From NCBI GenBank assembly GCA_942159475.1, contig OW804095.1:154503145-154567144 (forward strand): 64,000 nucleotides of DNA, in the 5' to 3' direction. Under the pieces are notes generated by a model that did no database searches, was not told where the DNA came from, and saw nothing but the letters and a program-made list of their open reading frames with translations. The position numbers and the translations under genes were made by a program. Each line of letters begins with the position of its first letter. The first letter of the stretch is position 1. The DNA is from Sthenelais limicola. Its lineage: Eukaryota; Annelida; Polychaeta; Phyllodocida; Sigalionidae. Shown here piece after piece: positions 1-10,508 of the stretch.

Positions 1-191
1 TCGAATTGGCTAGACCCGTGTCTTCCATTTATCAAAAATCCTTTTGTTATGATGGTATACTATGGTGGAATAGCCTACATCAGCGTTACAAAACACTCCA
101 AACTACATTAGCTTTTAAGAACAGATTAAAATTAGACCTTATGTCTAATACCTTACGGTTACCTAACTCACTGAGACCCTTGCAAGGATAA
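1..191 (+). pseudogene. C-terminal end of a non-LTR retrotransposon polymerase (partial)
   Basis: The frame is open from the window edge to a TAA at 189-191, giving about 61 residues. The segment SFCYDGILWWNSL followed about 15 residues later by FKNRLK has the shape of the extreme C-terminus of many CR1/Jockey-type LINE ORF2 proteins (S-F-x-y-x-g-x-x-x-W-N-S-L-P ... F-K-x-x-L-K). The endonuclease and reverse transcriptase would lie left of the window. The 3' sequence that follows matches the 3' end of the opposed LINE fragment at 741-1616, so the two are probably one family. It could also be a truncated copy whose 5' part never existed. Family-level assignment is good; clade is not resolved. 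Confidence 0.65.
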
Positions 192-511
192 GATCTCAAT
201 CCTAATTTTCTTCTGCACAAGACCTCAGTCTGACCATCCCAACCCCTGCCCCCCCCCTTTTTTCACCCCTCCATCTCATCCCATTACCCATACCCCCCTA
301 TCACCCCTCCCCCGTCTGTCCCCGTCTGTCCCCCTCCTATTACATGTAAGACCAAAATGTACTTGACCTCACTCTCACTTTTCTACAAATTGTAAGTAAT
401 TAGATTTCAGGGTGTGGCGGAATATCGGATCCGATCCGAGTCACATTAAGTTGCATGGCCACTGCCAGAATATAAAACCTGAATAAAATACGTCCAAAAA
501 AACCAAAAAAA
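192..511 (+). mobile_element. LINE 3' untranslated region and A-rich tail
   Basis: This continues the polymerase end at 1-191. It holds a C-rich stretch (240-345), then unique sequence, then CCTGAATAAAATACGTCC followed by two runs of seven A separated by CC (about 480-511). AATAAA directly before an A-rich repeat tail is typical of a LINE 3' end. The bases about 412-490 (TTTCAGG, GGCGGAATATCGG) align with the reverse complement of 775-861 in the opposed fragment. The tail sets the likely right end of the element. Confidence 0.6.
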
Positions 512-740
512 CCCTGGAGGTAAGCATCCATCTCATGCAGCCACAGACTAACCGTAGATTTAGGGACACAGGGCATACAAACACTATTTCATGATATCTA
601 GTGACTAATAATGAGTAATGATTTAGATTTAGAGAACATTTTATTCAGGACAAACTGACATTTTTATTCATAGGTACAAATATTCTCAGACTAGCCTGAT
701 TTACAATATGTTTACTGATAAGTAGATACCAAGTTAACAA
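512..740. other. AT-rich spacer between two LINE fragments
   Basis: No open frame, RNA gene or repeat was recognised. It separates the A-rich tail of the plus-strand LINE from the T-rich tail of the minus-strand LINE. Confidence 0.5.
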
Positions 741-1616
741 GAGTTTTTTTTGTTTTTTTTGACAAATCTTTATTCAGGAGGATAGATGGCATTTGCCAGA
801 GTTTTTAATCAGTTCGGGTAATCCCGGTATTCCACTGGATCCTGAAATTTCGCATTTTCAAAATTGACAATTGTAGCTATCTTAATTTAGCTATTTGTTA
901 ACATATTGTCTAAATCAATGGTTTTTGACCACCTGGTGCATGTCATTAATATAGATAGTGAATAGTATGGGTCCTAAAATAGTTCCTTGTGGTACGCCGA
1001 AAGTTATTTTACCCTGGGTAGAGAGGGAACCATTTACTCTGTCGCACTCGGTTCTATCACTCAGGTAGTGCTGAAACCATTTGTTTTCTTTGTCACATAT
1101 TCTGATATTTCTTAATTTCTCAAGCAGTTTGCCATGATGGACCGTGTCAAACGTTTTTTTAAAATCAAGGAACACTGCTGTAGTAGTGTTGCCTTCATTT
1201 AAGCTTTCATAAATTGGTTTCATTAGATCTATATATATATGGGGATGATTAACCAATCTACCTTGTCGGAAACTGTATTGTTTTTCATAATAGATTGAGT
1301 TTTCTTCCATAAAAGAAGACAACTGAGCTTGGACCACTATTTCCATGACCTTCGCTGGCATGGTTATGCCTGAGATAGGTCGATAGATTGATCTGTAATT
1401 GTTAGGTGTGTCTTTGGGGCCGCTCTTATGAAGCGGGGTGACAACGGCCCTCTTAAAAGCTTCAGGCACTACCAATGTCGATAGAGACAAATTAAGAAGG
1501 GGTGTCATTTGAAATAATAGTGCCAGGAGGCAATTTTTCAGAATTTTGCCGGGAATCATTGGTATTCCCGAGTTTTTGTTGGGGTCTAAATTTTGTAGGA
1601 TTTTCTTAAAAGACAT
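741..1616 (-). mobile_element. Internally deleted LINE fragment, minus strand
   Basis: It includes the reverse transcriptase frame at 915-1616 and a 3' end at 741-775. Read on the minus strand, that end is CCTGAATAAAGATTTGTC followed by two runs of eight A separated by C. Only about 175 bases separate the coding stop from the tail, too few for the rest of the RT palm, thumb and C-terminus, so the copy carries an internal deletion or heavy decay. The 3' end resembles the one at 480-511, indicating two members of one family in opposite orientation. Confidence 0.7.
915..1616 (-). pseudogene. Reverse transcriptase fragment of a non-LTR retrotransposon (RVT_1 type)
   Basis: The frame encodes 233 residues of a LINE polymerase, which would copy element RNA at a nicked target. 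PLHKSGPKDTPNNYR (61-75) fits the conserved P-x-x-K-x-G-x-x-x-x-x-x-N-Y-R block, with RPIS just after a short insertion. FLDFKKTFDTVHH (149-161) is RT motif A with the catalytic Asp at about 151. GVPQGTILGP (207-216) and the following FTIYINDM are motif B and its usual neighbour. The catalytic motif C (Y-x-D-D), normally 20 or so residues later, is missing because the frame stops after KNH. The ATG is probably internal to the original protein, as LINE polymerases are normally several hundred residues longer. Dead copy; clade not resolved. Confidence 0.85.
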
Positions 1617-1902
1617 TATCTTTATGAAAGAATGTCATATACATTATACATTTCTTGAGCGATGTGGTAGTAATTACACATATTTCATATAATGTTCGCA
1701 TGGTGGTTATGAGAAAATGATAATAGAAATGATGGTAAATGAAAAAAAAAGGAATAATTATTTCGTTTTTATATGGTAAAATACATTTCATGGGGATGGA
1801 CGGACGAAGAGAGGGCCGAGCAAGCAGATCATAATTTTAGGTGGAATTTTTTATTTCTTTTTTTAACTAATCGTGGTCTTGCACATTTCTAAGTCTGATA
1901 GG
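1617..1902. other. AT-rich DNA, nothing recognised
   Basis: No gene, RNA or repeat structure was recognised. The 61-codon minus-strand frame here has no family resemblance and overlaps the start of the RT fragment. Confidence 0.4.
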
Positions 1903-2249
1903 TAAGGCCAAAAAAAAATAGGTGTGTTTCCGATTTATCTGGCTGAAAACTAGGTAGGGGGGGTGGTAATTTTATTTTTTTTTGTATGGAAACCACCTCC
2001 CAGGAACTGAGAAAAATGTCTTTTTCATAACAATAGTTGTTTTGAACATGGGAAATGTGCCTTTTGACAGTTTCGGGTTAGGAAAACCAGTTTTCCTGCT
2101 TTTATAAGCTTTTTTTGTCAAAAAATCCAAAAAAACTAAGATATGATGGGGAAAAAATCGGGAATGGTCAAAAGATGTTTAGGTAGGGTAAGGTTTTTCT
2201 AGGTAGGAGGGGGTAAATCGGAAACACACCTATTTTTTGTTTGGCCTAA
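1903..2249. mobile_element. MITE-like element with about 35-bp terminal inverted repeats
   Basis: The left end (1903-1938) reads TAAGGCC, an A-run, then TAGGTGTGTTTCCGATTTA. The right end (2213-2249) is its near-perfect reverse complement, ending TTTGGCCTAA. The 347-bp interior is T-rich with no open frame. A short non-coding element bounded by inverted repeats is the usual form of a MITE mobilised by a transposase encoded elsewhere. No second copy was seen in the window, and a target-site duplication could not be fixed. Confidence 0.65.
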
Positions 2250-2729
2250 GCTATTCCAAGTTGAGGCAACCTGGTAATGTAAGGAGGTTCTATTAATTTC
2301 TTTTTGTGGCCTAAAAGTAGGGAGAATTGGTGCATCCTATAGTCTGGCTGCTCTTACAATAGGTGGTAACTCTCCTAAGTCTCTCCTTCTTATAGTTTTT
2401 ATATATTCTATTTTTGGAGAGAAGACAATTTATTCCATCAGGTATTCCCACAGTGTTTGTTTGCTTGTGAATCATATTTGTTGGGATGAATGGAAGTAAT
2501 TTAAGGCAATTCGCAGGGATTTGTTTTAAGCTTTTTGAATTTCGTCTAGAATTCTTTGATTATCTACTAATAAAGGGTGCACTGTAATCTATGATGGAAA
2601 TAATATTTGCTTTGACCAATTAAATAACACTTTTCTTATTCATATTATTTTCTTATAATTGAGAGTTGGTGGATTCTGTATTGGAGGGACTGTAGTGTCT
2701 ACTGATTATGATCCGGCACCATCGTATAT
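2250..2729. other. AT-rich DNA, nothing recognised
   Basis: No coding potential or structure was recognised between two MITE-like elements. Confidence 0.4.
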
Positions 2730-2876
2730 GGGTCAGATTTTCAGAAAATGTACAATTGGCAGCTCTACACATTTAGTAGCTCAATTAGCTTTCAATTTGG
2801 TCAATACTAGGTAAATTCGAGATTATTCGGCATTGCATTGATTCTAGCAATCTGGTTAGGTTCAAGTCTATTTTGT
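2730..2876 (+). mobile_element. MITE-A copy 1, right end lost
   Basis: It begins GGGTCAGATTTTCAGAAAAT and follows the family through the conserved interior (CAATTTGGTCAATACT, CGGCATTGCATTGATTCTAG). It breaks off after GGTTAGGTTCAAG into a short ATGT repeat. The second terminal repeat is absent. Confidence 0.75.
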
Positions 2877-3139
2877 ATGTATGTATGTAATAGTTTTTTT
2901 TTCTTTTATATATATAGGTACAATTTTGTGTAAGGTAAAGGAAAATGGATTTGTGTCCTTCTGTGACTGAACATAGGTTTTCCTGGACTTCCTTTCCGCA
3001 ATAGTTAGATTTTCTATTTCTTAAAAATTCAATGTCCGTTTTGATGAATCCTGTGCGATATTATGAATATTGTTCATACTTTTATATTAACATTGACATG
3101 ACATTAAAATATGTGCAACAATATAACTATTATTATTAA

Positions 3140-3273
3140 CAAATATAGCAAAATTAGGCTGCAATTTGGTCAATACTGGGTAAATTCGAGTATATTCGGC
3201 ATTGCATTTATTCCAGCAATCTGTTTGGTTAGGTTGAACTGTTTTTTTAACTACATTTTCTGAAAATCTGACC
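3140..3273 (+). mobile_element. MITE-A copy 2, left end lost
   Basis: It enters the family at TAGCAAAATTAGGCTGC and continues to the terminal TTTTCTGAAAATCTGACCC at 3255-3273. The first roughly 90 bases of the family are missing. Confidence 0.75.
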
Positions 3274-3344
3274 CACATGCAACAAATAAATATACCAACA
3301 CTCAGATCCTTCCAGTCCTTGCCAGTTTATTGTCTTTATTACTT

Positions 3345-3579
3345 GGGTCAGATTTTCAGAAAATGTACAATTCGCCTTCACCAATCCTCTCAAATAGCCC
3401 ACATTTAAGACAAAAATGAGCTCCAAAATGCTGTTTAACCTAACAGAACTGATACTTTAAATCAACGCGACACCAAATATACTCAGATATACTTGGTATT
3501 CTTCATTTTTCAGCCTTATTTTGGAGAATTTCCTAAATATGTAGAGCTGCCAATTGTACATTTTTTGAAAATCTGACTC
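3345..3579 (-). mobile_element. MITE-A copy 3, full length, TSD ACTT
   Basis: The 235-bp element starts GGGTCAGATTTTCAGAAAAT and ends with the complementary terminus. It is flanked by ACTT at 3341-3344 and 3580-3583. It belongs to a subfamily whose interior has AGCCCACATTTAAGAC, shared with the copies at 31441, 61038 and 61356. Strand is assigned arbitrarily relative to copy 1. Confidence 0.85.
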
Positions 3580-4062
3580 ACTTAGAGCAACACCCGGACA
3601 CCCTCCACAAAGCGACCTCACATTGAAGGGGGTGAGAAGTATATCAATGGAGAGATATATCACACAAACGGTTTATAAATACAATTGTAAAAACAGGAAT
3701 AGTAATAATTATACTGTAAAAATTCAAAATATATAGAGTATTAAATTTTATCAAAATATTACTCTTGGAAGTTTAACTGATGGTCAATATTGATTTCAAG
3801 ATAAGGCCATGTCAAGGGCAAATTTTTACTTGTTCAATTTTTCCTTTTTTCATTTCAATATTGAGATTATTCCTGGCATTTTAATTACCTACACACATAC
3901 AATGTACACTACCTCATATATATTGTAGGATATAAGTTCCCCACGTCGCTGAATAAGAATATAAGTAGGACCTCACATAATATGTGAGGTCCTACTAATA
4001 TTTCCTCCCACCTGATTGTTTTATGTTGTGTGTGTGTGCCTTGGGGAGTCGGGGAGTCAGGT
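3580..4062. other. AT-rich DNA with a perfect palindrome
   Basis: No gene is visible. Positions 3964-3979 (AGTAGGACCTCACATA) and 3981-3996 are exact reverse complements separated by a single A. The rest is ordinary AT-rich sequence. Confidence 0.7.
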
Positions 4063-4218
4063 CCCCACCCCACCCCACCCCACCCCATCCCACCCCACCC
4101 CACCCCAACCCACCCCCACCCCAACCCACCACACCCCACCACACCCCACCACACCACACCACACCCAACCACACCCCACCACACCCAACCACACCCCACC
4201 ACACCCCACCACACCCCA
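4063..4218. repeat. CCCCA / CCACA microsatellite
   Basis: It starts as regular CCCCA pentamers and changes to mixed CCACACCCCA and CCACACCCAA blocks. C is confined to one strand, so several overlapping frames on both strands are open by composition only. Confidence 0.95.
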
Positions 4219-4231
4219 CCCCTTTACCGTC

Positions 4232-4288
4232 ACTTTGAAAAATATCAATTTTGCGACTTGTGACTCATCTTCCTGAAACACATCACAT
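4232..4288. mobile_element. Isolated MITE-B terminal repeat
   Basis: CTTTGAAAAATATC, TTTTGCGACTTGTGACTCAT and TCCTGAAACACATCACATT match the right terminus of MITE-B. Nothing of the interior or the other end is present; the sequence to its left is the CCCCA microsatellite. Confidence 0.75.
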
Positions 4289-4513
4289 TTGAGATTATGC
4301 TCTGATTACTTGATTTGGGCTGTTATTAAACTCTACATGACATCTGTTGGTGGGACCTGTAGAGCGGACATGGTATGGGGCGCTACCTTGTGTTTCGTTG
4401 GTGCACCAATCTTTGCATGCTCAGTGCTGCCATCTTACGGAAGAGACACTGACTAATGAGAGGAACTGCTCAGACTGGCGCGAGTAGACCCGGGTGTAGA
4501 CATATACATACAT

Positions 4514-4750
4514 GGGTCAGATTTTCAGATAATGTACAACTCGCCTTCACCAATCCTCTCAAATAACCCAAATTTTGGACGAAAATAAAGTTCAAAATAC
4601 AGTTCAGCCTAACCAAACAGATTGCTAGAATCAATGCAATGCCGAATATACTCAAATTTACCTATAGTATTGACCAAATTGCAGCCTAATTTAGCAGAAT
4701 TAACTCAATGTGTACAGCTGCCAATTGTCCACTTTCTGAAAATCTGACCC
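4514..4750 (-). mobile_element. MITE-A copy 4, full length
   Basis: Both ends are present (GGGTCAGATTTTCAG ... CTGAAAATCTGACCC), 237 bp. The flanks are ACAT and ATAT, a near but not exact 4-bp duplication. The interior is of the AAATTTTGGACGAAAATAAA subfamily. Confidence 0.85.
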
Positions 4751-5124
4751 ATATATAAGATTTTGATTCAAAAAACATTTTACAAATCATCATCAGAACT
4801 GGGTTAGGTCATCTGCATTTCCTTTCCTTTCTTATTACTAACAATTTTATGCTAACATCTTATCTCTTCTCTTCGCGATTTTTTAATTAATAATTAAAGA
4901 TGTGTTCATTGTTTCACGTTTGACATAGCTTCGATTTTCTCATGCTGTATTTCATGATATTCATGTTTGATATGCTAACACCTTGTCTATTCATTAATTC
5001 AATTGTTCACAGTGTCATTGTTATCCTAGTGCCGATGAATACAGACATGTATTGACAGAATAAAGAAGAAACTGAGGCTTGAAGACTATTTCTGATTATT
5101 TGATTATGTTGTGTATAATAATTG

Positions 5125-5310
5125 GGTTTTAAAAAAATGACTTTATTTCAAAAACCTGCCGTCGAGGCGTTTACAATTCTAAGACAACATGAAGGAATAT
5201 AATAAGAATAGAAGGAATAAATAATAAGACAAGAAGAACAGTTATACCCGGTGGATGGGGACCAAGGCATTATATAGTAATAAGAAGGGGAGCCGTGTGA
5301 ACGACTGGCG
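5125..5310 (-). mobile_element. Possible LINE 3' end, minus strand
   Basis: On the minus strand this reads TTGTAAACGCCTCGACGGCA, then GGTTTTTGAAATAAAGTC and a short A/T tail. That arrangement (short 3' UTR, AATAAA, simple tail) is common at CR1/Jockey-type LINE 3' ends. No polymerase residues were recognised upstream and no second copy is in the window, so the call is tentative. The flanks 4751-5124 hold nothing I recognise. Confidence 0.3.
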
Positions 5311-5641
5311 TATAAGTGATGAGTCATAAGTCGCAAAATTGATATTTTTCAAAGTGTTTTATTCACAAGATCTCTCTATTGAAATCTACTGATTTTTAGG
5401 GGGTTTAGCACTTATAGCCATATAAGCCCATGCAAGAAATTTCAGGATATTGTATGAAATATATCTTTGCGTTTTGAAGGCCTTCATATGGGGTATATTT
5501 ACTGGTAATTAGCCATCCAGAAACATGTCCTAGTGTTTACTATCATCGGAATCACCTTGATCCCCTCTTGTCAAATGTGATGATATCTCAAAATCCATAC
5601 CTTGCGATTTATGACTCAATTTCCTAAAACAGATCACATAA
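5311..5641 (+). mobile_element. MITE-B copy with a short deletion in the left end
   Basis: The family starts at AGTGAT and jumps directly to GAGTCATAAGTCGCAAAATT, skipping the usual GTGTTTCAGGAAAAT. The interior (GGGTTTAGCACTTATAG, TTTACTATCAT, TGATGATATCTCAAAATCC) and the right end (CCTAAAACAGATCACATA) are present, and the copy is shorter than the 410-bp form. Confidence 0.8.
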
Positions 5642-6005
5642 GAGTCCACACATTAGATTTCGACAATCTGCCCGGATTTGGTGTTTACACAACGCTTTAA
5701 GGATCCAGTCGTCTTGGACATGTTCAGCCTAAGATCAGTTCTCTTGTTGGTAATACATAATATCACAACACTGTCACCACCATCGGACTGGAATTGGAAA
5801 TAAATGACATAAACTCCATGGCAAGTTTTACAACAGACATTATTTTAACCTTTCAATCAGCTCATTAATGTCCCGTGTAGTAATTGGTTTTATGTTGGCC
5901 AGAAAAACCCAACAAAAGGAGATGCGGGAGTGTTGTAACTATGAAGCGTATTCTAGGTCTTTTAAGTTAAATTGAAGTATCATATCACTAGGTAACATAT
6001 TACAT
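5642..6005. other. Unannotated DNA
   Basis: No open frame or repeat was recognised between a MITE-B copy and a MITE-A copy. Confidence 0.4.
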
Positions 6006-6240
6006 TGGTCGGACTTTCAGGAAATGTACAATTAAACTTCACCAATCTTCTCAAATAACCCAAATTTTAGACGAAAATAAAGTTCAAAATAAACTTGAAC
6101 CTAACCAAAGAGATTGCTAGAATCAATGCAATGCCGAATATTCTCGAATTTACCTAATATTGACCAAATTGTAGGCTAATTGAGCAGAAATTACTAAATG
6201 TATAGATCTGCCAATTGTACATTTTCTGAAAATCTGACCC
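6006..6240 (-). mobile_element. MITE-A copy 5, full length, TSD ACAT
   Basis: The 235-bp element has a slightly decayed left end (TGGTCGGACTTTCAG) and an intact right end (CTGAAAATCTGACCC). ACAT flanks it on both sides (6002-6005 and 6241-6244). Confidence 0.85.
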
Positions 6241-6617
6241 ACATATCACATGTAGTGAGGCGGCAGAAATGTCTGGAATTGCTGCACAAGGAGGAAATGG
6301 GTTTCTATAAGTCAGCGTTTACTGTCAATTCGAAGGGCATTTTCACAGAGTACAATTTGAGTACAAACGAGTAATATATGAATAGACAAATGGGTCGACA
6401 TACCAATTATGATACGACGAGGTACCATTTCTTTCTGCTGGTACCATACATTTGGAATAGAGAGTATGAATAATCCAGGTGACTTAGAGAATAAAATATG
6501 CAAGTAAGAAAAATGGGCAAAAACTACTTAATCAAGCAGTACAGGACAATTTTACATGTAGAGATCCCTAAATAATTGAATAATAAACAGTGGCAAGAGT
6601 TATGTGTAAGAGTGTAC
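6241..6617. other. Unannotated AT-rich DNA
   Basis: Only short frames without recognisable similarity are present. Confidence 0.4.
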
Positions 6618-6791
6618 CGTCTAATGCTGTATGGTGTTTACCAGGCTGTTTAATTCAGCTCCTATAGCTGGTCTACCACTAACTCCTGGGGTAGTATACT
6701 ACCATCTATTGTTGTATGATGTTTATGTTTACTGCAGCTCCTTTAGCTGGTGTTCCACTAACTCCTAGGGTAGTATACTACCATCTAAAAT
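6618..6791 (+). repeat. Two-copy tandem duplication, about 78 bp
   Basis: AGCTCC is followed by TAGCTGGT, CCACTAACTCCT and GGGTAGTATACTACCATCTA at 6658 and again at 6736, with upstream TGTATGRTGTTTA also repeated. The two copies differ at several bases. GTAGTATACTAC inside each unit is a short palindrome. 6792-7085 holds nothing recognised except a C-rich lead-in from about 6980. Confidence 0.8.
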
Positions 6792-7085
6792 TGTATAATG
6801 CCCTCAACAAATAATTGACCTGGCGAAAACATGGAAAACATGGCGTAAACTAGATGTACCTGCTAATAAGAAATAAAAAAACGTTTTCAAATAAAAAATC
6901 TTAATTGGGTCTTCCACTGGCTTCTCTGTAGTGATCATTTTATAATGTGTGTAGCATCAGAATATTAATATTCTCTTGTTCCCCGACCCTCCTCATCCAC
7001 CTCCACCATCTTTCCATCCTTGCCTCCCCCCCGCCATATCCCAGCTAACCCCTGCCCCCACATCCACACTCTATCCCTGCTATTC

Positions 7086-10000
7086 CTATCTTTGACCACC
7101 CCACGGCTGTGCCCGCATCACTTTGCCCCCTAACTTGTCCCCTCCATTGCTTTGTCCCCCATTGCATTATGCCCCCCCCCCACCCCTCACATTGCTGTGC
7201 CCACCATCCCTATGTCCCCCATCAAGCCCCCACCACTGGGCCCCCCTCCATCACTGTGCCCAATTCGCCCCTCCCCCATCCCTGTGCCCCCTTCACCCCC
7301 CACATCACTGTGCCCCCTTCACCCCCCCCACCACTGGGCCCCCCTCCATCACTGTGCCCAATTCGCCCCCTCCCCCATCCCTGTGCCCCCTTCACCCCCC
7401 ACATCACTGTGCCCCCTTCACCCCCCCATCACTGTGCCCCCCATCGCTGTGCCCCCTTCACCCCCCCCATCGCTGTGCCCCCTTCACCCCCCCCATCCCT
7501 GTGCCCCCCTTCACCCCCCACATCACTGTGCCCCCCTTCACCCCCCCATCACTGTGCCCCCCATCGCTGTGCCCCCTTCACCCCCCCCCATCGCTGTGGC
7601 CCCTTCACCCCCCAATCGCTGTGCCCCCTTCACCCCCCCCATTGCTGTGCCCCCTTCACCACCCCCATCGCTGTGCCCCCTTCACCCCCCCCCCAACGCT
7701 GTGCCCCCTTCACCCCCCCATCCCTGTGCCCCCTTCACCCCTCCATCCCTGTGCCCCCTTCACCCCCCATCCCTGTGCCCCCTTCACCCCCCCATCCCTG
7801 TGCCCCCTTCACCCCCCCCATTGCTGTGGCCCCCTTCACCCCCCCCCCCCGCATCGCTGTGCCCCCTTCACCCCCCATCACTGTGCCCCCTTCACCCCTC
7901 CATCACTGTGCCCCCCCATCACTGTGCCCCCTTCACCCCCCCCATCACTGTGCCCCCTTCACCCCCCCATCCCTGTGCCCCCTTCAACCCCCCCCCCCCA
8001 TTGCTGTGCCCCCTTCACCCCCCCCCCCCCCCCGCATCACTGTGCCCCCTTCACCCCCCCATCACTGTGCCCCCCATCACTGTGCCCCCTTCACCCCCCC
8101 CCATCCCTGTGCCCCCTTCACTGTGCCCCCTTCACCCCCCCAATCACTGTGCCCCCTTCACCCCCCCCATCACTGTGCCCCCTTCACCCCCCCCCATCAC
8201 TGTGCCCCCTTCACCCCCCCCCATCACTGTGCCCCCTTCACCCACCCCATCACTGTGCCCCCTTCACCCACCCCATCACTGTGCCCCCTTCACCCCCCCC
8301 ATCACTGTGCCCCCTTCACCCCCCCCCCCCCATCACTGTGCCCCCTTCACCCCCCCCATCACTGTGCCCCCTTCACCCCCCCCATCACTGTGCCCCCTTC
8401 ACCCCCCCCCATCACTGTGCCCCCTTCACCCCCCCCATCACTGTGCCCCCTTCACCAACCCCATCACTGTGCCCCCTTCACCCCCCCCCATCACTGTGCC
8501 CCATTCACCCCACCCCCCATCACTGTGCCCCCTTCACCCCCCCCCATCACTGTGCCCCCTTCACCCCCCCCATCACTGTGCCCCCTTCACCCCCCCCATC
8601 ACTGTGCCCCCTTCACCCCCCCCATCACTGTGCCCCCTTCACCCCCCCCATCACTGTGCCCCCTTCACCCCCCCCATCACTGTGCCCCCTTCATCCCCCC
8701 ATCCCTGTGCCCCCTTCACCCCCCCCATCACTGTGCCCCCCTTCACCCCTCCATCCCTGTGCCCCCTTCACCCCCCCCCATCACTGTGCCCCCTTCATCC
8801 CCCCATCCCTGTGCCCCCTTCACCCCCCCCATCACTGTGCCCCCTTCACCCCTCCATCCCTGTGCCCCCTTCACCCCCCCCCCATCACTGTGCCCCCTTC
8901 ACCCCCCCCATCACTGTGCCCCCTTCACCCCCCCCCATCACTGTGCCCCCTTCACCCCTCCATCCCTGTGCCCCCTTCACCCCCCCCCCCCCATCACTGT
9001 GCCCCCTTCACCCCCCCATCACTGTGCCCCCTTCACCCCCCCCATCACTGTGCCCCCTTCACCCCCCCATCACTGTGCCCCCTTCACCCCCCCCCCCCCC
9101 TCCCCTTCACTGTGCCCCCTTCACCCCCCCCCCCTCCCCTTCACTGTGCCCCCTTCACCCCCCCCCCCCCTCCCCATCCCTGTGCCCCCTTCACCCCGCC
9201 CATCACTGTGCCCCCTTCACCCCCCCCATCACTGTGCCCCCTTCACCCCCCCCATCACTGTGCCCCCTTCACCCCCCCCCCCATCACTGTGCCCCCTTCA
9301 CCCCCCCCCATCACTGTGCCCCCTTCACCCCTCCATCCCTGTGCCCCCTTCACCCCCCCATCACTGTGCCCCCTTCACCCCCCACCCCCCCCATCCCCGT
9401 GCCCCTTCACCCTCCCATCCCTGTGCCCCCTTCATCCCCCTATCCCTGTACCCCCTTCAACCCCCCCATTACTGTGCCCCCTTCAACCCCCCCATCACTG
9501 TGCCCCCCATCGCTGTGCCCCCCTTCACCCCCCCATCACTGTGCCCCCTTCACCCCCCCATCGCTGTGCCCCCTTCACCTCCCCCCATCCCTGTGCCCCC
9601 TTAACCCCCCTATCGCTGTGCCCCCTTCACCACCCCCCCCCATTCCTGTGCCCTCTTCACCCCCCCATCCCTGTGCCCCCTTCACCCCCCCATCCCTGTG
9701 CCCCCCATCCCTGTGCCCCCTTCACCCCCCCCCCGTCCCTGTGCCCCCATTCCTGTGCCCCCTTCACCCCCCATCGCTGTGCCCCCTTAACCCCCCTATC
9801 GCTGTGCCCCCTTAACCCCCCTATCGCTGTGCCCCCTTCACCCCCCCCATTCCTGTGCCCTCTTCACCCCCCCATCCCTGTGCCCCCTTCACCCCCCCAT
9901 CCCTGTGCCCCCCATCCCTGTGCCCCCTTCACCCACCCCCCCCGTCCCTGTGCCCCCATTCCTGTGCCCCCTTCACCCCCCATCCCTGTGCCCCCTTCAC

Positions 10001-10508
10001 CCCCCCCATCCCTGTGCCCCCTTCACCCCCCCCATCCCTGTGCCCCTATCACTGTGCCCCCATCCCTGTGCCCCCTTCACCCCCCATTCCTGTGCCCCCT
10101 TCACCCCCCCATCCCTGTGCCCCTATCACTGTGCCCCCATCCCTGTGTCCCGTTCACCCCCCCCATCCCTGTGCCCCCTTCACCCCCCATTCCTGTGCCC
10201 CCTTCACCCCCCCATCCCTGTGCCCCTATCACTGTGCCCCCATCCCTGTGTCCCGTTCACCCCCCCCCATCACTGTGCCCCCTTCACCCCCCCATCCCTG
10301 TGCCCCCTTCACCCCCCCATCCCTGTGCCCCCTTCACCCCCCCATCCCTGTGCCCCCTTCACCCCCCCATCCCTGTGCCCCCTTCACCCCCCCATCCCTG
10401 TGCCCCCTTCACCCCCCCATCCCTGTGCCCCCTTCACCCCCCCATCCCTGTGCCCCCTTCACCCCCCCATCCCTGTGCCCCCTTCACCCCCCCATCCCTG
10501 TGCCCCCC
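7086..10508 (+). repeat. C-rich 25-bp satellite array
   Basis: The monomer is CCCCCTTCACC, a variable C-run, then AT(C/G/A)(A/C)CTGTG; in the last 250 bases it is exactly 25 bp. The C-run varies from about five to more than ten, so upstream monomers range around 22-32 bp. ATCACTGTG predominates in the middle and ATCCCTGTG at the right end; ATCGCTGTG and ATTGCTGTG are minority forms. A block at about 9641-9790 is repeated at about 9848-9990. The plus strand lacks stop codons in the monomer and 25 is not a multiple of 3, so all three plus frames stay open over kilobases. This is a repeat, not a proline-rich gene. Confidence 0.97.
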
